64,000 nt of DNA from Morella rubra (Eukaryota; Streptophyta; Magnoliopsida; Fagales; Myricaceae): NCBI GenBank assembly GCA_003952965.2, contig CM025852.1, positions 21,640,307 through 21,704,306 of the forward strand, read 5' to 3'. The notes beneath the pieces were generated by a model, which saw nothing but the letters and a program-made list of their open reading frames with translations, did not search any database and was not told the DNA's origin. Shown piece after piece: positions 34,901-47,600 of the stretch. The position numbers and the translations under genes are program-made. How positions within the stretch are numbered: the stretch's first letter is position 1; each line of letters starts with the position of its first letter.

Positions 34901-37900
34901 ATTTTCCTTGGGTTCATATTTCAAAATCCGGCCCTCAGGTAACCCAATCCGTTTAGGTTGAGCCGGGTCGGTTTTGAATCGGGCCAGCAGGTTTTTGCCC
35001 ACCCCTGACAGTATCTTATCCTAGTGGTACTGCATCCCCAAAATGAGAGGTCAATGGGTCAACTTCAAGCATCAAGCAAGAGCAACTCAAAATTTGCATT
35101 TAAACACCCCCATTCATGAAATGGCAACTTAACTTTTTAACTTCTCAATTTGACTGTTAACTTCATGCCTAGTGCCATGAATAGATCTTCTCTATAAGCA
35201 AAGGACCTTCTTTAGTCAATCAAATAAACAGAGAAAAAAAAAAAACCCTAAATTTGACAGGAAAATAATGTTACGTCAAAATGATAGTTGAGCAGGCAGC
35301 TGAAGTGAAAAATTATATCAAGGCAATAAATGCAAAAGATTAGAAAAAACAATACAAGGATATAAATCGATAATTAAAATGTTGATATACATTATTATGT
35401 ATCAAGAATCACTTAGGCAATGACTACTGAAAAATCTTAAAAACAGATAACATACCTTACGGAAAACTTCCGATACAAGGCCATCATTTTCAGATGCAGT
35501 CAGTTCCTGCTTAACCTTTTCCAGTCCCTTTATTATGGCTTGCATTTCTTCTGCTAAAGACTTCAATTGTATCTGTAAGGAAGACAAAAAAACATCAGTG
35601 TAAGCATCATCTAAAGACCTTATTTAAGAGCGACCTCAAGAAACAGAGGTGTACCTTAGTTGCAGCTTCCAGGCTAACAAAGTCCAGGTGAAAATCAAGA
35701 AGTTCCGGTGAATTATTAGCCAAAAGCTGAAGAAGAAGAAAACGAAATTGGAGATTAAGCACAAAAGGCCAACTGCCACTAATATACAAAATGGAGAAAG
35801 AAATCCAGCAGTAAAGTTATGTGCAGACAAAATACAATGAGCGAAACACCTCTGGTTAGTGGTTGTGGTTACACCAGGACCAGTAGATCACTAGCACAAA
35901 TGAAATAGAACACTCTAAAGGTTTTTGCTCTATTTTTAATCTTTTATTAATCATTAACCAGAAAGTACCAAGAAAACCATGACACTTATCTTTTCTGAAA
36001 GCTGATGTGCCTCATCATTTCATGGAAACTAATTTTACACAACCTTCTATCGGCTACTTGGGCTCAGATCTATGAAAATGGTTTTTTATGAGACGAACTG
36101 CAAGAAACAATGTGCCCTACCCCCTCAACCCCATTGTGCAAGAAAAAGCATCAGCCTCAAAGCACGATGTGTGAATATTTAATACTGGCCCAACTGGAAT
36201 TGGAATAACTCACTGACGTTTTGATCCAATCATTAGCTCTTGCTAAAGCTTCACACTGATGTCCTAAAATATCAATAAGGAAAATTTGGCTTGAACACAC
36301 AGGACCCACCTGATTCGAACCTTGTTTTTCTTTTTTGATAAGTTAATCTTTATTAAAGAAAACGAGAGTTGACAGTACAAGAGACTATACTGACAACAAC
36401 TAGAGCATACAAGCTAAAAAACTTAAAAAGTCCAGAAAACCCTCAAAAGGCACCCTACGTTAATCACCTGATCCAACCCTTGTTGAAACCCTAGAATTCA
36501 GAATAGGCAATCTTGTGGACCCACAAAAGATATTATTGATATGCCTCGCAAACATCAGATTTAGGAACCATACCTTGCAAAGATAATGCATGAGTGTCAT
36601 CTTACTGTTAGAAGCACGTGTATCAGTGAGCTTTAGAAGACTGTCCAACTTGAATCCAATTGCAGAACCTGTATAATTTAGAATCGTTTAAAATTAATGT
36701 CAACCACACTCTGAAAGATTTCATTCACATCTATTGTTAGTAACAGATAAGATCAATCAAGTTCACTTTTTATTTTTTCAACTTCAATTTCAGAACTGTA
36801 CACACATTCAGCAGAGGAAACATGTGCGCTGAGAATGAAAGTTGCATGTGGACTGCCATAAACAAGTTCATTTAACAATCAAGTAGGCATCACTAAATTC
36901 CAAGAAGCTTTCATGATTTATGCTGAATACAAACTTGAAACGAACAATTTCACAAGAATTTTTGACAAATCTCCACTCTTGGTTATAGACACAGACACAG
37001 TGGTACTTTGAATGTGAAGTCTGAAATACAAGTTTGCTAAACTTCAGCTGATACATAATCAAATAGTACTCCAAAATATAGCCTCCGACAGAAAATTTCA
37101 CCACCTACTGGCTCGTGATGCTACAAAGTCAAATAAAACTCCACATGCTCTCCAAATTACAACTAATGCCAATCCTAGTCATCTGTCTAAATTACACTCA
37201 GCCATGCCAATGCCAATGCCAGGCAGCATTAAATAAATGACAGTCTACGAGAGTTTATGAACAATGTCTTCTCTATACAGTTCTTTAAAGAAACCAGCAG
37301 CTGTTGGTAATCACATTAAGTAATTACCCATATTAGAACGATGTGTAAACCCTCTTAAGCAGATAAAAATGAAACCTTCCAATAAGTCATGCACTAATAG
37401 TAACCTTCCAATATGTCATGAACTAACAAATGACAAGGAGACCATATTCAAATGAAGAGTCTTACCCCTTGCAGTTCCTTGGTTCAATGTATTCCCTATA
37501 AAAAGAATAATCTTCATAATTTCCTTCAGTTTACCAGATTTCCGGACCTAATTATCCAACAAAAGAGTACCTAAGCTTAAAAGAGAAGTATAGACACAGT
37601 AAAGGAAGAATTTGCAGTCATTGGTGGCATACCTCTTCGCATGCAGAGTTTACAGTATGCAAACTCTTTTTGAACTCTGAAATCTGCAAAAGGGTTCAAC
37701 AAAAACATGACTATGGCAAAAAAATACAAATTTATGGCATTTGAGAAGGAAAACTTACAATTTGCACCCCGCATTAGCATTGCATCATGTGATCTGTTTT
37801 TTATCCATCTTAACAGTCAAATCCTAGCCAAAAGTATTTGACGATACCATGTGACGAAGTGGGTAGTTTAGAGGAGACATTTCAAAAGGCCTGATAGTTT

Positions 37901-40900
37901 AGGGATACAAAGAGTAATTCTCCTTAAAAGTTCATAGAAATCCAACATTGAAGTCACCACCAAACCTGAGAGCTGAACTGAAATTTGAAAGAGAACACTC
38001 TAACTTTGAACTTTCAACTTTCCTGCTGAAACACTGAGAACAAAACAAATATGAATAGGAATAGGCTTCCCAACCAGAGTGAGTGAAATTATGCAGAGCA
38101 CTTTCTTTCTCATATAGTGAGACACATATGACCCTTAACTTGTTCTCCATGGAGAGAGACAGAGAGAAAGGGAGAGAATCAGCATAATTCCAAGATTAAG
38201 GAAGACAAGACCAGCTCCAATTTCAGGACAGTTAGATGTCAAGTAGAATGCCGCAGGTACACAATATTTCATAAATCAACAAAATATAACACCTATCAAG
38301 TACAAGAGTTTCACAAAGAAACTTCTGCAAACCTGTTCACACTTTCCTAGGTTCTCCTTGTCGCCAGTGTAGCCCTATATGAAAGATAAATCAGAAAAAT
38401 CATTGTAAACCAAGAAAAATAAGGAGAAAGAAAATAAATGTTGCCAAATTATATATTCTAGCAGATGAACCTAGCTGTCTCTTCATTGTGAAAAAGAACC
38501 AACTACTGAACAAACATAAAGGGAATCAAAATGTAAGTGAAACAACACCTTTAGAAGTTCCATCTCCTCTTTGGTCGGACAAAATTTTATGAGATTCTCC
38601 ACCTGGTCAACGTCTAATACTGATTCATCCATTGCTAGAACAGCAGCCTGACAATATGTATATAATATATTGTTAGCTCATAGCTAGCAGGGATGTTCAG
38701 TAGACACATTTCCAGCCCATATTCAACCATGAAAAATAAATGCAGAAGTCACTGTTCCAAATGCCACTAAAGGGATAATACGACAAGAAACCACTACCAG
38801 CTAGAGTCTCACTTATCATCCACCTGTGATGATGTATCTTACAATTAGCCAAGTACACAATAGCAGGAATGAAGTGACAAGCTCAAAGGCGCCAAAAGGA
38901 AAAACAAACAACCACATTAGGAGGTATCATAGCACGGCACAGTTTCATTCAAAAGAAAGTAACTTTGGTACTTCTGAAAAAAAAAATGGTACTTACATGA
39001 AGAAGAAAACCTAAAAGCAAAACACCATAGACCCCTCAAACTTACAATATAACCACCAACACATCATACAATCCTTAAACCTTTCCTCAAGAAGGGCAAT
39101 TCAAAATGATAATAACACGGAAATAACAGAACTAGCAATAGTATAATGCAGACACGAATAAAAAAAGAAGAAGAGTAAAAGCCATCTAATTCAACACCCA
39201 GTATTGGATCAAATCTCAGACTCCAAAGGCAACACCATCAAACAATCCAATCAAATAGACATGTTCACAGCATATTCCTTAACGGTAAGTCTGAAAACAT
39301 AGTGCTTAAAGGAGCCTCCTAACAGAAAACACTTTTTGAACATATATGCCATCAGAAAATTTGAACATAATATAGTGCAGAAGTACCTCCCAACCACTTC
39401 TACTGATTTTCCAGGGCCCAACCTCATTTCCCTTAACTTCTATACAAATAACTGCCCCTATCCTTCCCTCATTTCAACCCCAAAACATGTATCCTAAGCT
39501 GGTCCCTCTGTACCCCAAAACGGCTACAGATCCGGATGATGAATACTGAGCTTTCTAAGTTGCAAAACATCTTCCACTTCTCAATTCACCATCACATACG
39601 AAACATCTTCCACACCAGACATCAAGAAAAACCTTCTGCAAATGTATAGAATTCACCAATGTACACCTAGTGAAAGAGATCAGAACAGGTCAACAAGCTA
39701 GAAAGAGTACTGTTCAGTACAATAATCCAGCCGCCTTTTCATAAACCAAACTACTTCCACTTCGTTAGCCTCCTTTTCTTCACTAAACCCTTTTTAGTCT
39801 TTGTGCTTGGTTCATCCTCTGAATCATCACATTCCCAACAGACTGCAAATCAAATGTTGATGCAGGGGAAATCCCACCCTCTCAATTGCCACATTCCAAA
39901 ATGAGTCAGGAATCTAATACAAGTGTCAGATAGATTTTACTAGCATCCTCTATTTTGTTTTCTTGTTTATGAGCTGGCACCAAGAAATGGAAAGTTTACC
40001 CAACAAATCTCAGGAAAATATTAGGGTAGTCTTAAAAATCAAACATCATGTGTACTTCAGATGGTATTAAGGCCGTTGAAATCAGTCTGTTTAGGGTCAG
40101 AAAAATAAGTGCTCAGTTTAACTATTTGGAACTATTTTTATGTCTAAACACTCCCAAGAATTTTAAGCATTACTATGGATTTTCAAGATCATAAACTATA
40201 ACAAATTGAACGCCCAAAATATCTCCAATGCATTCCAACTTTTAAATGACAATCCACCTTGTCTATTGTTTGATACAGTTGCAGGGTATACTATATATCA
40301 AGCAACCAAAGCTTAATTTCAGTTTATTTTAATGGTAAGGGAGAATCTTACAAAATTGGAAGTTATCAAGACCTGTCTAGTTTCTTCCCACAACTTACTA
40401 TAATGATGCTAAAAGAATGCCAAACAGTAAGGATGCAGAATTTCAATGCCCTCAGTCCATCCTCCGCTAACCAACCTCATAGAGATGGAATCATCAGGTT
40501 CGAATTGAAACTAGTAGGAGATGCAAGGATCACATAAGAACCACCCTATATATTTTTCAGAGGCCACAACGCTGGGCTGCAACTACCAATCTACACTTTA
40601 TTGCGTCCTTAGGTGGTCAAGTCTGCATCTTTTGCATTTAATGCCCTTGCACATTTTTGGCTCTATCATATCAAACCACATCTTATGCCATCACAATCCT
40701 ACGAGCTTGCAACAAACAGACTTTTTTGCCTCTAATCTATGCATAAGAAGATTAAAAATGAAGTAATAATAGAAAGTTAAAAACAAAGTGTTCTCTTAAC
40801 TCAACATTAAATCCACATTAAATACTACTACATAAAGTTCATAAACATACACTACGTAACTATAACATACTCCCGTGCATCTTCTCTGATCTAAATCAGA

Positions 40901-43900
40901 CAACCATTAAAGACAGAATCATCTATTTGTCCACAAGTAATGAAAGAAATCAAACTCATACAAACATGGAAAATGGAACTTACCATCATATCAGAAAGTG
41001 GCATCTTAACTTTTGTGAGCATAATTTCAGTGTTGTTGGCTCTCCTCAGGTCAATCTGCAATGCAAATTACAGAAATTTATTAAGACAGAAGAGATTTAT
41101 GGTATCTGAAAATCATCCTGCATAAGTGTCAGAGATTAAATTCAGCTTTCACCATAAAAAAAGTCAACAAGAATTGCCGATACGTATGCGAAATATATCT
41201 CAACCAGAGAAATCCACCACCAGTAGAGTGGAAGAAAGGAATACATATATATCTTTGGATCAAACACACAATTATTTCCATCATCAAGTGTATGACATCT
41301 TCTTGTCTTTTTTTTGCTTCCTTTTGACACCATCCATGATTTTTTTCCTTTAATACCACAACTGAGGAAATCTAACTTCCCGCATACACTATTTCTAATG
41401 TTTCTAAAGCAGAAATAAACAAATTAAGTTTTGATTTCTTGCATATATATCTATATACAGAGGAGGTGCAGCTTACAATACTGTGGGTCATAGGTGCATG
41501 CACATCAACACATGCAGCCATTCCCCCTTCCCCTCCCCCCCCCACCCCCCCCTCCCCCCAAAAAAAAAAAAAACAAATAACATGGGGTCATGGTTGAATC
41601 CACAGTAAATCTTAGATGGAAGTTTTTTTTTTTTTTTTATAAGTAAAATCTTAGATGGAAGTTGGATTTGTATTTGTATTTACCTATAAACAGAAAATAA
41701 TCAAACTTTTGACTAAGAGGAGTGATGGTGTAATTCAGGGGAAAGTTGTGTTTTAAAGCACAGCTCTGTTTTCCAACCTGAAAGCTAAAAAGAAACAGTT
41801 GTTCCTAAAAAATTCTCAAGCCAGAAACAATGAATGATAGTATCCTATTCTATCTGAATAATCTCTTTTACTGATGCAATTACCCAAGCTTTTGCTAAGA
41901 AACTGTCTCAGATTAAAAAAAATACTGGCAAATCACAATGGAAGAGTACCTTAAGTCAGTATAATCATCACTGCCAAACAGTTTTTTCAAAAACAGAATT
42001 TATAGGAAACTATCCAAGTTAGGATTACCAGGTGGACTTTGTCAGCTTTCGCTCCAACAGACTTGCGTCGACCCCCAGATTTACCTCCTGCATCAGTAGG
42101 TTTCGAAACTGTTGCGGAGAAAAGGCTCTCTAACTCTGACACATCAAATCCTGGCCCACTACGATAAAAGGGTGCAAACATCACTAATCATGAAATATTA
42201 GAACATTAGATATAAAGACAAACATATGATCATCCAGATTGAAGCAAAGTATTTATGGAAAAAGAACACATCAATTTTGCAACTGAAAGATTTTGATCAG
42301 CAAGGAAGTTTGTATACATTTGAGTCTCTCCATATCTTTGCAATTCTTCCCACAAACTTCCTTGCAAAGCCCTGGTTACCTTGCTCCAATGCAAAGGCTT
42401 CAGGGAGGATCTTCGAGCAGCTGTAGCAGTCAACCCCATCCCTGAAGGACGTGAAAGCCCACGCCCTCTCCCAGAAGTCAGGCCTTTTGCATCAGTAGGA
42501 GCGTTTGGTACTTTGGCACCTAATGGTGGAGGAGGAGGTGCCCCACCTGGAGGTCTAGGTGGAGTCGGAGGGCCAGGCACACAACCTCCTAGGGAAGGTG
42601 GAGGAGGTGGCACTCCACGTGATGGTGGGGGTGGAGGAGGTGGGCCTCGCCCTATAGGAGGTGGTGGAGGAGGGGGTGCTCCACCAATTGGAGGAGGAGG
42701 TGGTGGGGGTGCTCCACGAATTGGAGGAGGTGGGGGTGGGGGTGCTCCACGAATTGGAGGAGGAGGGGTGGGGGTGCTCCACGAATTGGAGGAGGAGGTG
42801 GTGGGGGTGCTCCACGAAGCTCCACGGAGGAGGTGGTGGGGGTGCTCCACGAATTGAAGGAGGTGGCGGTGGGGGTGCTCCACGAATTGAAGGAGGTGGC
42901 GGTGGGGGTGCTCCACGAATTGGAGGTGGTGGTGGTGGTGGTGGTGTGCTCCACGAATTGGAGGTGGTGGTGGTGGTGGCGGTGCTCCATGCATTGGAGG
43001 TGGTGGTGGAGGTGGAGATGGTGTTCCACGCATTGGAGGTGGTGGAGGAGGAGGTGGGGCCCCATGTGAGAGTGGGGAAAGTGGAGCTCCACGTGCTGGA
43101 GGGGGTAGGGGTGGTGGGGGAGGTGGAGGATGAGAAGATGGAACTCCATGCATTGGAGGATATAGTGGTGGAGGCAGGGAAGGGGGAGGTGGAAGTGGAG
43201 GTGGAGGTGGAGGTGGAGTAGGTACTCCAACTCCCAGGTTTGGTGCAGTTGATGTGCTCACAAAAGGACGAGGGGGAGGGGGTGGAGGAGGGGGAGGGGG
43301 AGAATTTGTTACTGTTGTAGAGGCAGCTGATAAATACCCAGAGTTCCCAAGGGGTGGAGGAGGTGGTGGAGCCAACATGGTAACACTACTTTGCCTACTA
43401 GAGAGGGGTCGAGGGGGAGGAGGAGGTGGTGAAGGTGGAGCCTTTTTTGACACAACATTATTTATTGAATGAAGCAATGGTGGAGGGGGAGGGGGAGGAG
43501 GTGTGGCACCCATCTGTGAACTCTGGGAAGGTGGCGAAGGAGAGATGGGTGAAAAAGTGGACAATGAAGAGATATTCGAATGTGGTGGAGGCGGAGGAGA
43601 CGCTGGTGGTACTACTGACGGTGGGCAGGAAGCAAGTGTCTCTTGTGCAGGAGGATCCATCTCAGCTATTTTCAGTTCATCCTTCACATCAGTTGAAACC
43701 ACAGAGGCAGGGATAGCAGTAACAGAAGAAGCCTTAATTTTGGAACCAGCATTAGAATCCTTCGAAGGGGCACTGATGCCAAGAGCAGCTGGTGCACTGT
43801 TATATCTTGATGGTGGATATGATACATGCATTGAACTTGTGTAAGAGCCTTTGTTAGGAGGGATCCACCTAGGTACTGCATTTGGCTTTGCTTGTTTGGC

Positions 43901-46900
43901 AAGAGCACTTTGAGGTTCTTGAGTCTTTTGTTTGGCAACAACTGCATCTAAAGCTGGTTTTGCATTGACTGTAGGTTGTTTCCTAAGTGCAGTAGGCAGT
44001 AATTTTTCAGATTTCGGCCTAGGGACATCAGCAATCAACTTTTGCAGAGGAACCTTGTTATCTAGATTCTTCTGCATAACAGTTTTTTCTCCATCACCTT
44101 TGTCTTCCATCTCTTCCAACTTGCCACCCACATCTTCGACCACATCCTTGGTTTCCAGATTGATCTGCATATCAGCTGCTGCTACCATGCAATTTAACTT
44201 GTTATCACCATCATCTACACCAATGTCTTTCACCACATGAAGATCAAAATCCACCTGCTCGTCCAGCTTGTACTTCACATCATCAACAGCAATATCCTTA
44301 ACTGCATCGGCATTAGAATCCACCTTGCCATCCTGTTTATGAGTTCCATAGTCTGATGCACAATCCTGAAATGTGTGAGGATCCAAATCCTCCTTCCAGA
44401 CTCCTTCATGAACTATATCCTCCTTTTTGTTGTCCTGACCCACATGATTATTACATTCTCCTTTCCCTTGCTGCGCCTCGACTGCATTGCTAAAGATCTC
44501 TTCTGCCTCAAAAAATTCCTCAGGTGAAGCACTTTCTATCTCATTTCCATCTTCACTTCCCCCAACTGTAGTAAGAGCAGGCACAACAGCATCAGCATCC
44601 AAAAACAGTACCTGATACACATATGAGAACGCATTCAACTCCTACAACTTGAGGGAAAGACATCAACGGAGACATAACAATAACTTACCTCTGCTCTAAA
44701 GTCCTTGGGGAATTGATCCTTGGCATCCCAAAGAATATCAATCTCATCACGGTTGAGTATCAGAATATTTGACCGTACAAATGCTGTATGGAACATAACT
44801 CTGAAAATCATCTCCTCACACTCCAGATCCTCATCCAAATGGATGCACTCAAGAACAACATCGCCTTGAACACGGCAATGTATATCAATTTTCACTAGCA
44901 TACATTCTGCCTGCGGTAAGAGTTCATAAGAACACTTCGATACATGGGAAAATCAACTTTCAGATTCAAAGTTGTGGCTTAGAGATTACCTGCAGGTAGT
45001 GCCGCACATGCTTTTTTGTCTTTGAAGTCGAAAACAGAAGCTTCGAACTTCTATTAGTTGGTGTTGAAGGGTCCTGACCATAAAGATGTATAACCGGCCT
45101 GCAACCTTTTCCCCCATCAAAAAGTGGGAGGACTCTAAGTATCAGACAATCCAAAAGTAAAGGAGTATCTGATGGAGGCCAATCAGAACCCAAATTTCTT
45201 CTAGAAATATACTGAAGATATCTCATCTGAGAAGGCTGGGGGTTTAAAGGAGACAAAAGATGAAGAAGTTCCTTTGGAGCTTGCTTGTAGACCATGTCAA
45301 GAGTCTTTTGCTCCCCATTGTACTGTTTCCGGTATAGCAGAAGACCTGCTAGCATGAATGCAAGCACAGGCCATCCTCCTCTCTCACAGTGCATCAACAG
45401 CACATTTTGCTGCCCTTCCAATGACAACCAGCTTTCACTTGATCGAAGGAAGTGGTGGATCATCTCCAATGGCAGCAGAGGACACATTTCATATTGCCGA
45501 GGATAATCCATAACTGTCATGTCATATTGAGACAATATATCCGAAATTTGGCTTCGTCTATCCCCTTCTCTAAAGTTAAACACCATGAACGAAGCATCAG
45601 GAAAGTGGTCCTGTAACTGTGCAACAATGCCACCCATGTACGCTCTGTACTCATCTTCTCCCAAATCATCCGTGGAGAAGCAACAATCAAACACTATAAA
45701 GTGAAAAAAGGGAAATTAGACAATCAACACCTATCATCATAAATGGTCTTCATAAGTAAAACCAGGACCAGAGAAGAAAGTTCAGAATTCCATCTATAAC
45801 TGATTGGAACCATCAAGGTTCAAAACTGATATAATCGTCTGTACAAGCAGTGGGATACAGACTGCTAAAACATTTGTGTTAGGCAAAACTTCTTTAAGAA
45901 GAACAAGCAGCTATAACTAGCCAAAACTATTAATAACAAAACTCAAAAAGGGAATAAGATCTCAAAAAATTTCAACAAGATTCAGCCCATGGCATGAAAA
46001 AGTAATGACTCTTCCCAGCAAATTTCATTTCTTGCTAACAAGACCCATAATCTCGAAATTGATAACAGAAAACTGAAGCAACGGCATGTCAGTTTCTCAA
46101 AAGGCAGTACAACCACAGAGCAAAAGCATCCACATTTCTTAAACATCCCCGAGTCCCAAATTTCCTTAAAAAATTACATCAAATTGGTACTCCTCTGACC
46201 GCTCTAAAAGCGTTGCTTCGTTTTCCTTAGCTTGTTCGTCTACTCGTCTTTTTCAGGTATCTCTGTATTAACTTTTCACTCCTAAATACTAATTACTGGC
46301 AGGTTCATCCACCTGTAGGCTCCAGAAAATGCACAGGCAACATTGAAGTGCGATAAAGCCAATTCGCTAAACTACTAGTGCGAAAGATATATTTCAGATT
46401 TCTATCAACTCGATTGAAATTCCCGGTGCTTTCAGAGTCCTTCCTCAGTTTGTACTCTCACCCCATGAACCCCCAATTTAAAACAACACTTCAACAAACA
46501 GGAAACTACTTTTCCAACATTTCCTTATTCACCTAGAGAAGAAACTACGTCAATGAAAGGAGTACAAAACAAAATTTACACGAGAAGGCCTAAAGAAACG
46601 AGGTAAGACACCATAATGAAATGACGTTCACAATGCACTCTCACAAAATGCTATGGAACTCCTAAAATGGAACCCATTAAAACCTCAATCCCACAAAGAA
46701 TCGGAAAACTGGGCAATCCCACAACCTCACGACCAAAACGGAAATGGGCGAAAGCTTTGGGAATTTCAACATTGAGAGGGCACTCAGCAGCTGCCAACAG
46801 TGAAAAGAGAAGAATTCAAATGGTAAAAAAGTACCGTAGACCCTCTCCGAGATCTCGAGAAGCCGATCCGGCGGCTTTCGGTAGAAGAATCTTCTGAACA

Positions 46901-46907
46901 GCGCCAT
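31921..46907 (-). CDS. Class II formin, FH20-like, 17 exons
   Basis: Exons on the minus strand: 46907-46835, 45693-44990, 44910-44689, 44611-42318, 42158-42029, 41055-40984, 38647-38549, 38374-38333, (damaged exon ~38024-37970), 37683-37633, 37547-37466, 36668-36574, 35726-35655, 35572-35456, 33102-33034, 32942-32876, 32072-31921. All except the ninth join in phase, giving about 1,450 residues. Order: PTEN-like phosphatase domain (residues 1-~190, [14 protein letters not shown] start), C2 domain (~190-335), acidic linker, proline-rich FH1 (~680-1070) and FH2 (~1085-end). The phosphatase loop reads HCERGGWP, without the Arg of HCxxGxxR, so catalysis is unlikely, as in other plant class II formins. 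FH2 formins nucleate and cap actin filaments and FH1 binds profilin. Sequence is closest to Arabidopsis FH20 by memory. Exon 9 has lost part of the YFLELMKVPR stretch and about 13-16 bp that are not a multiple of three. Confidence 0.88.
32525..32542. mobile_element. Tail-only LINE insertion with target duplication
   Basis: An 18-bp poly(T)GATAAGTA insert flanked by direct repeats ATACAGGCCTTTG (32512-32524 and 32543-32555). Block 2 of copy C (near 15583-15592) has only one copy of this site and no insert. The sequence is the complement of the ACTTATC-poly(A) end typical of plant LINEs. Confidence 0.75.
33828..34590. mobile_element. hAT-type nonautonomous element in formin intron 14
   Basis: A 763-bp element with ends TAGGGCTGGGCAAA and TTTGCCCAGCCCTA and a perfect 8-bp target duplication CTGTTGAC (33820-33827 and 34591-34598). 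The interior is rich in GGGTCGGG/CCCGACCC-like repeats and GA stretches and has no transposase frame. Confidence 0.92.
34697..35008. mobile_element. Second hAT-type nonautonomous element in formin intron 14
   Basis: Ends TAGGGGTTGGCAGAG and TTTTTGCCCACCCCTGA are inverted, and the interior has the same GGGTCGGGTT composition as the element at 33828. No target duplication could be recognised, so the exact ends are uncertain. Confidence 0.65.
36327..36464 (-). mobile_element. 5'-truncated LINE 3'-end insertion in formin intron 12
   Basis: About 138 bp, beginning on + with TTTCTTTTTTGATAAG (complement of a LINE CTTATC-poly(A) end) and flanked by imperfect ~20-bp direct repeats CACCTGATTCGAACCTTGTT (36307-36326) and CACCTGATCCAACCCTTGTT (36465-36484). 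Confidence 0.7.
41525..41562 (-). repeat. C-rich tract (G-rich on formin sense strand), intron 5
   Basis: Runs of 5, 4, 10, 8 and 7 C residues separated by single bases or short spacers, then poly(A). On the formin sense strand this gives at least four G-runs close together, a pattern able to form a G-quadruplex. Confidence 0.85.
41625..41645. mobile_element. Tail-only LINE insertion in formin intron 5
   Basis: A poly(T)ATAAGTA insert of about 21 bp between perfect 18-bp direct repeats AAATCTTAGATGGAAGTT (41607-41624 and 41646-41663). Confidence 0.8.
42500..43590 (-). repeat. FH1 proline-repeat minisatellite inside formin exon 4
   Basis: Tandem ~30-36-bp units coding [11 protein letters not shown] or [10 protein letters not shown] on the minus strand. 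The unit is open in all three frames. Between about 42945 and 42765 the frame leaves the proline reading, gives [10 protein letters not shown] and then SNSWSTPT repeats, and returns to [10 protein letters not shown]. The + strand open frames here are shadows. Confidence 0.85.
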
Positions 46908-47600
46908 CTGATGGCGCTGTTTCTTCCCCGATCGGATCCAAACCGGTAATTTGAATCAACCACCAACCAAGCGGATCAATATTCCGATCCCAGTCGAAAC
47001 ACCACCAGATCTCTGACTTTCCCAATTCGATCAGACACCAAAATAGTCCAACAAAATTCAGCCTTCCAATCCACCCCAATTCCAAGAGTCACACCGCGAT
47101 AAATTCAGATAGTACAGCAAGTCGTACCAGAATTTGACACTAATTCAACGACACCAGAGTAAATAAAAATGTCAAATTCCGCCCAAAAAGAACGACAATT
47201 CGAGAATAAATCTAGAGAGTGGAAAGTGACAGTAGGTGGGAAAATGTTGGAGATATATTTCACGAACGATGATGAGGTAAATAAGGAAATTCCACGGATT
47301 TCAGCATTGTCACGTGGGACAGAAAGAGAAGCAGAAGGAGACAGAGAGGGAGAAGCGTAGTGGACTGAAAAAGGAGCCGACTCTATCAAACCTCATCTCC
47401 TGCGAACAACAACAACAAAATCCGATATCGATCGCACAGGTCGTGGCAGTTCCTCGCACCTTATTTTAGAAACAATTAAATAAGACAGCGGCAGAGAGAC
47501 ACAGAAAGCAACGGAAACGGAGTTTGGCAGGTGCGTCCTCAGGTAAAAAGATGTCGCTGTGAATTTCCCATCATTTGAGCTCGTTCCGAGCTGCCCTGCT
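46908..47600 (-). promoter_or_regulatory. 5' UTR and promoter region of the formin gene
   Basis: Upstream of the formin ATG at 46907. It contains GA-rich stretches near 47320-47360 and pyrimidine-rich DNA further up (47620-47730). No unambiguous TATA box was identified; the assignment is by position. Confidence 0.4.

Noticed and set aside
38053-38150. Open minus-strand frame upstream of the damaged formin exon as the missing YFLELMKVPR coding part
   Set aside because: Its translation ([13 protein letters not shown]...) does not resemble FH2, and no acceptor puts it in phase.
42381-43472. Several + strand glycine-rich open frames over the formin FH1 region
   Set aside because: They are complements of the proline-repeat minisatellite, which has no stops in any frame.
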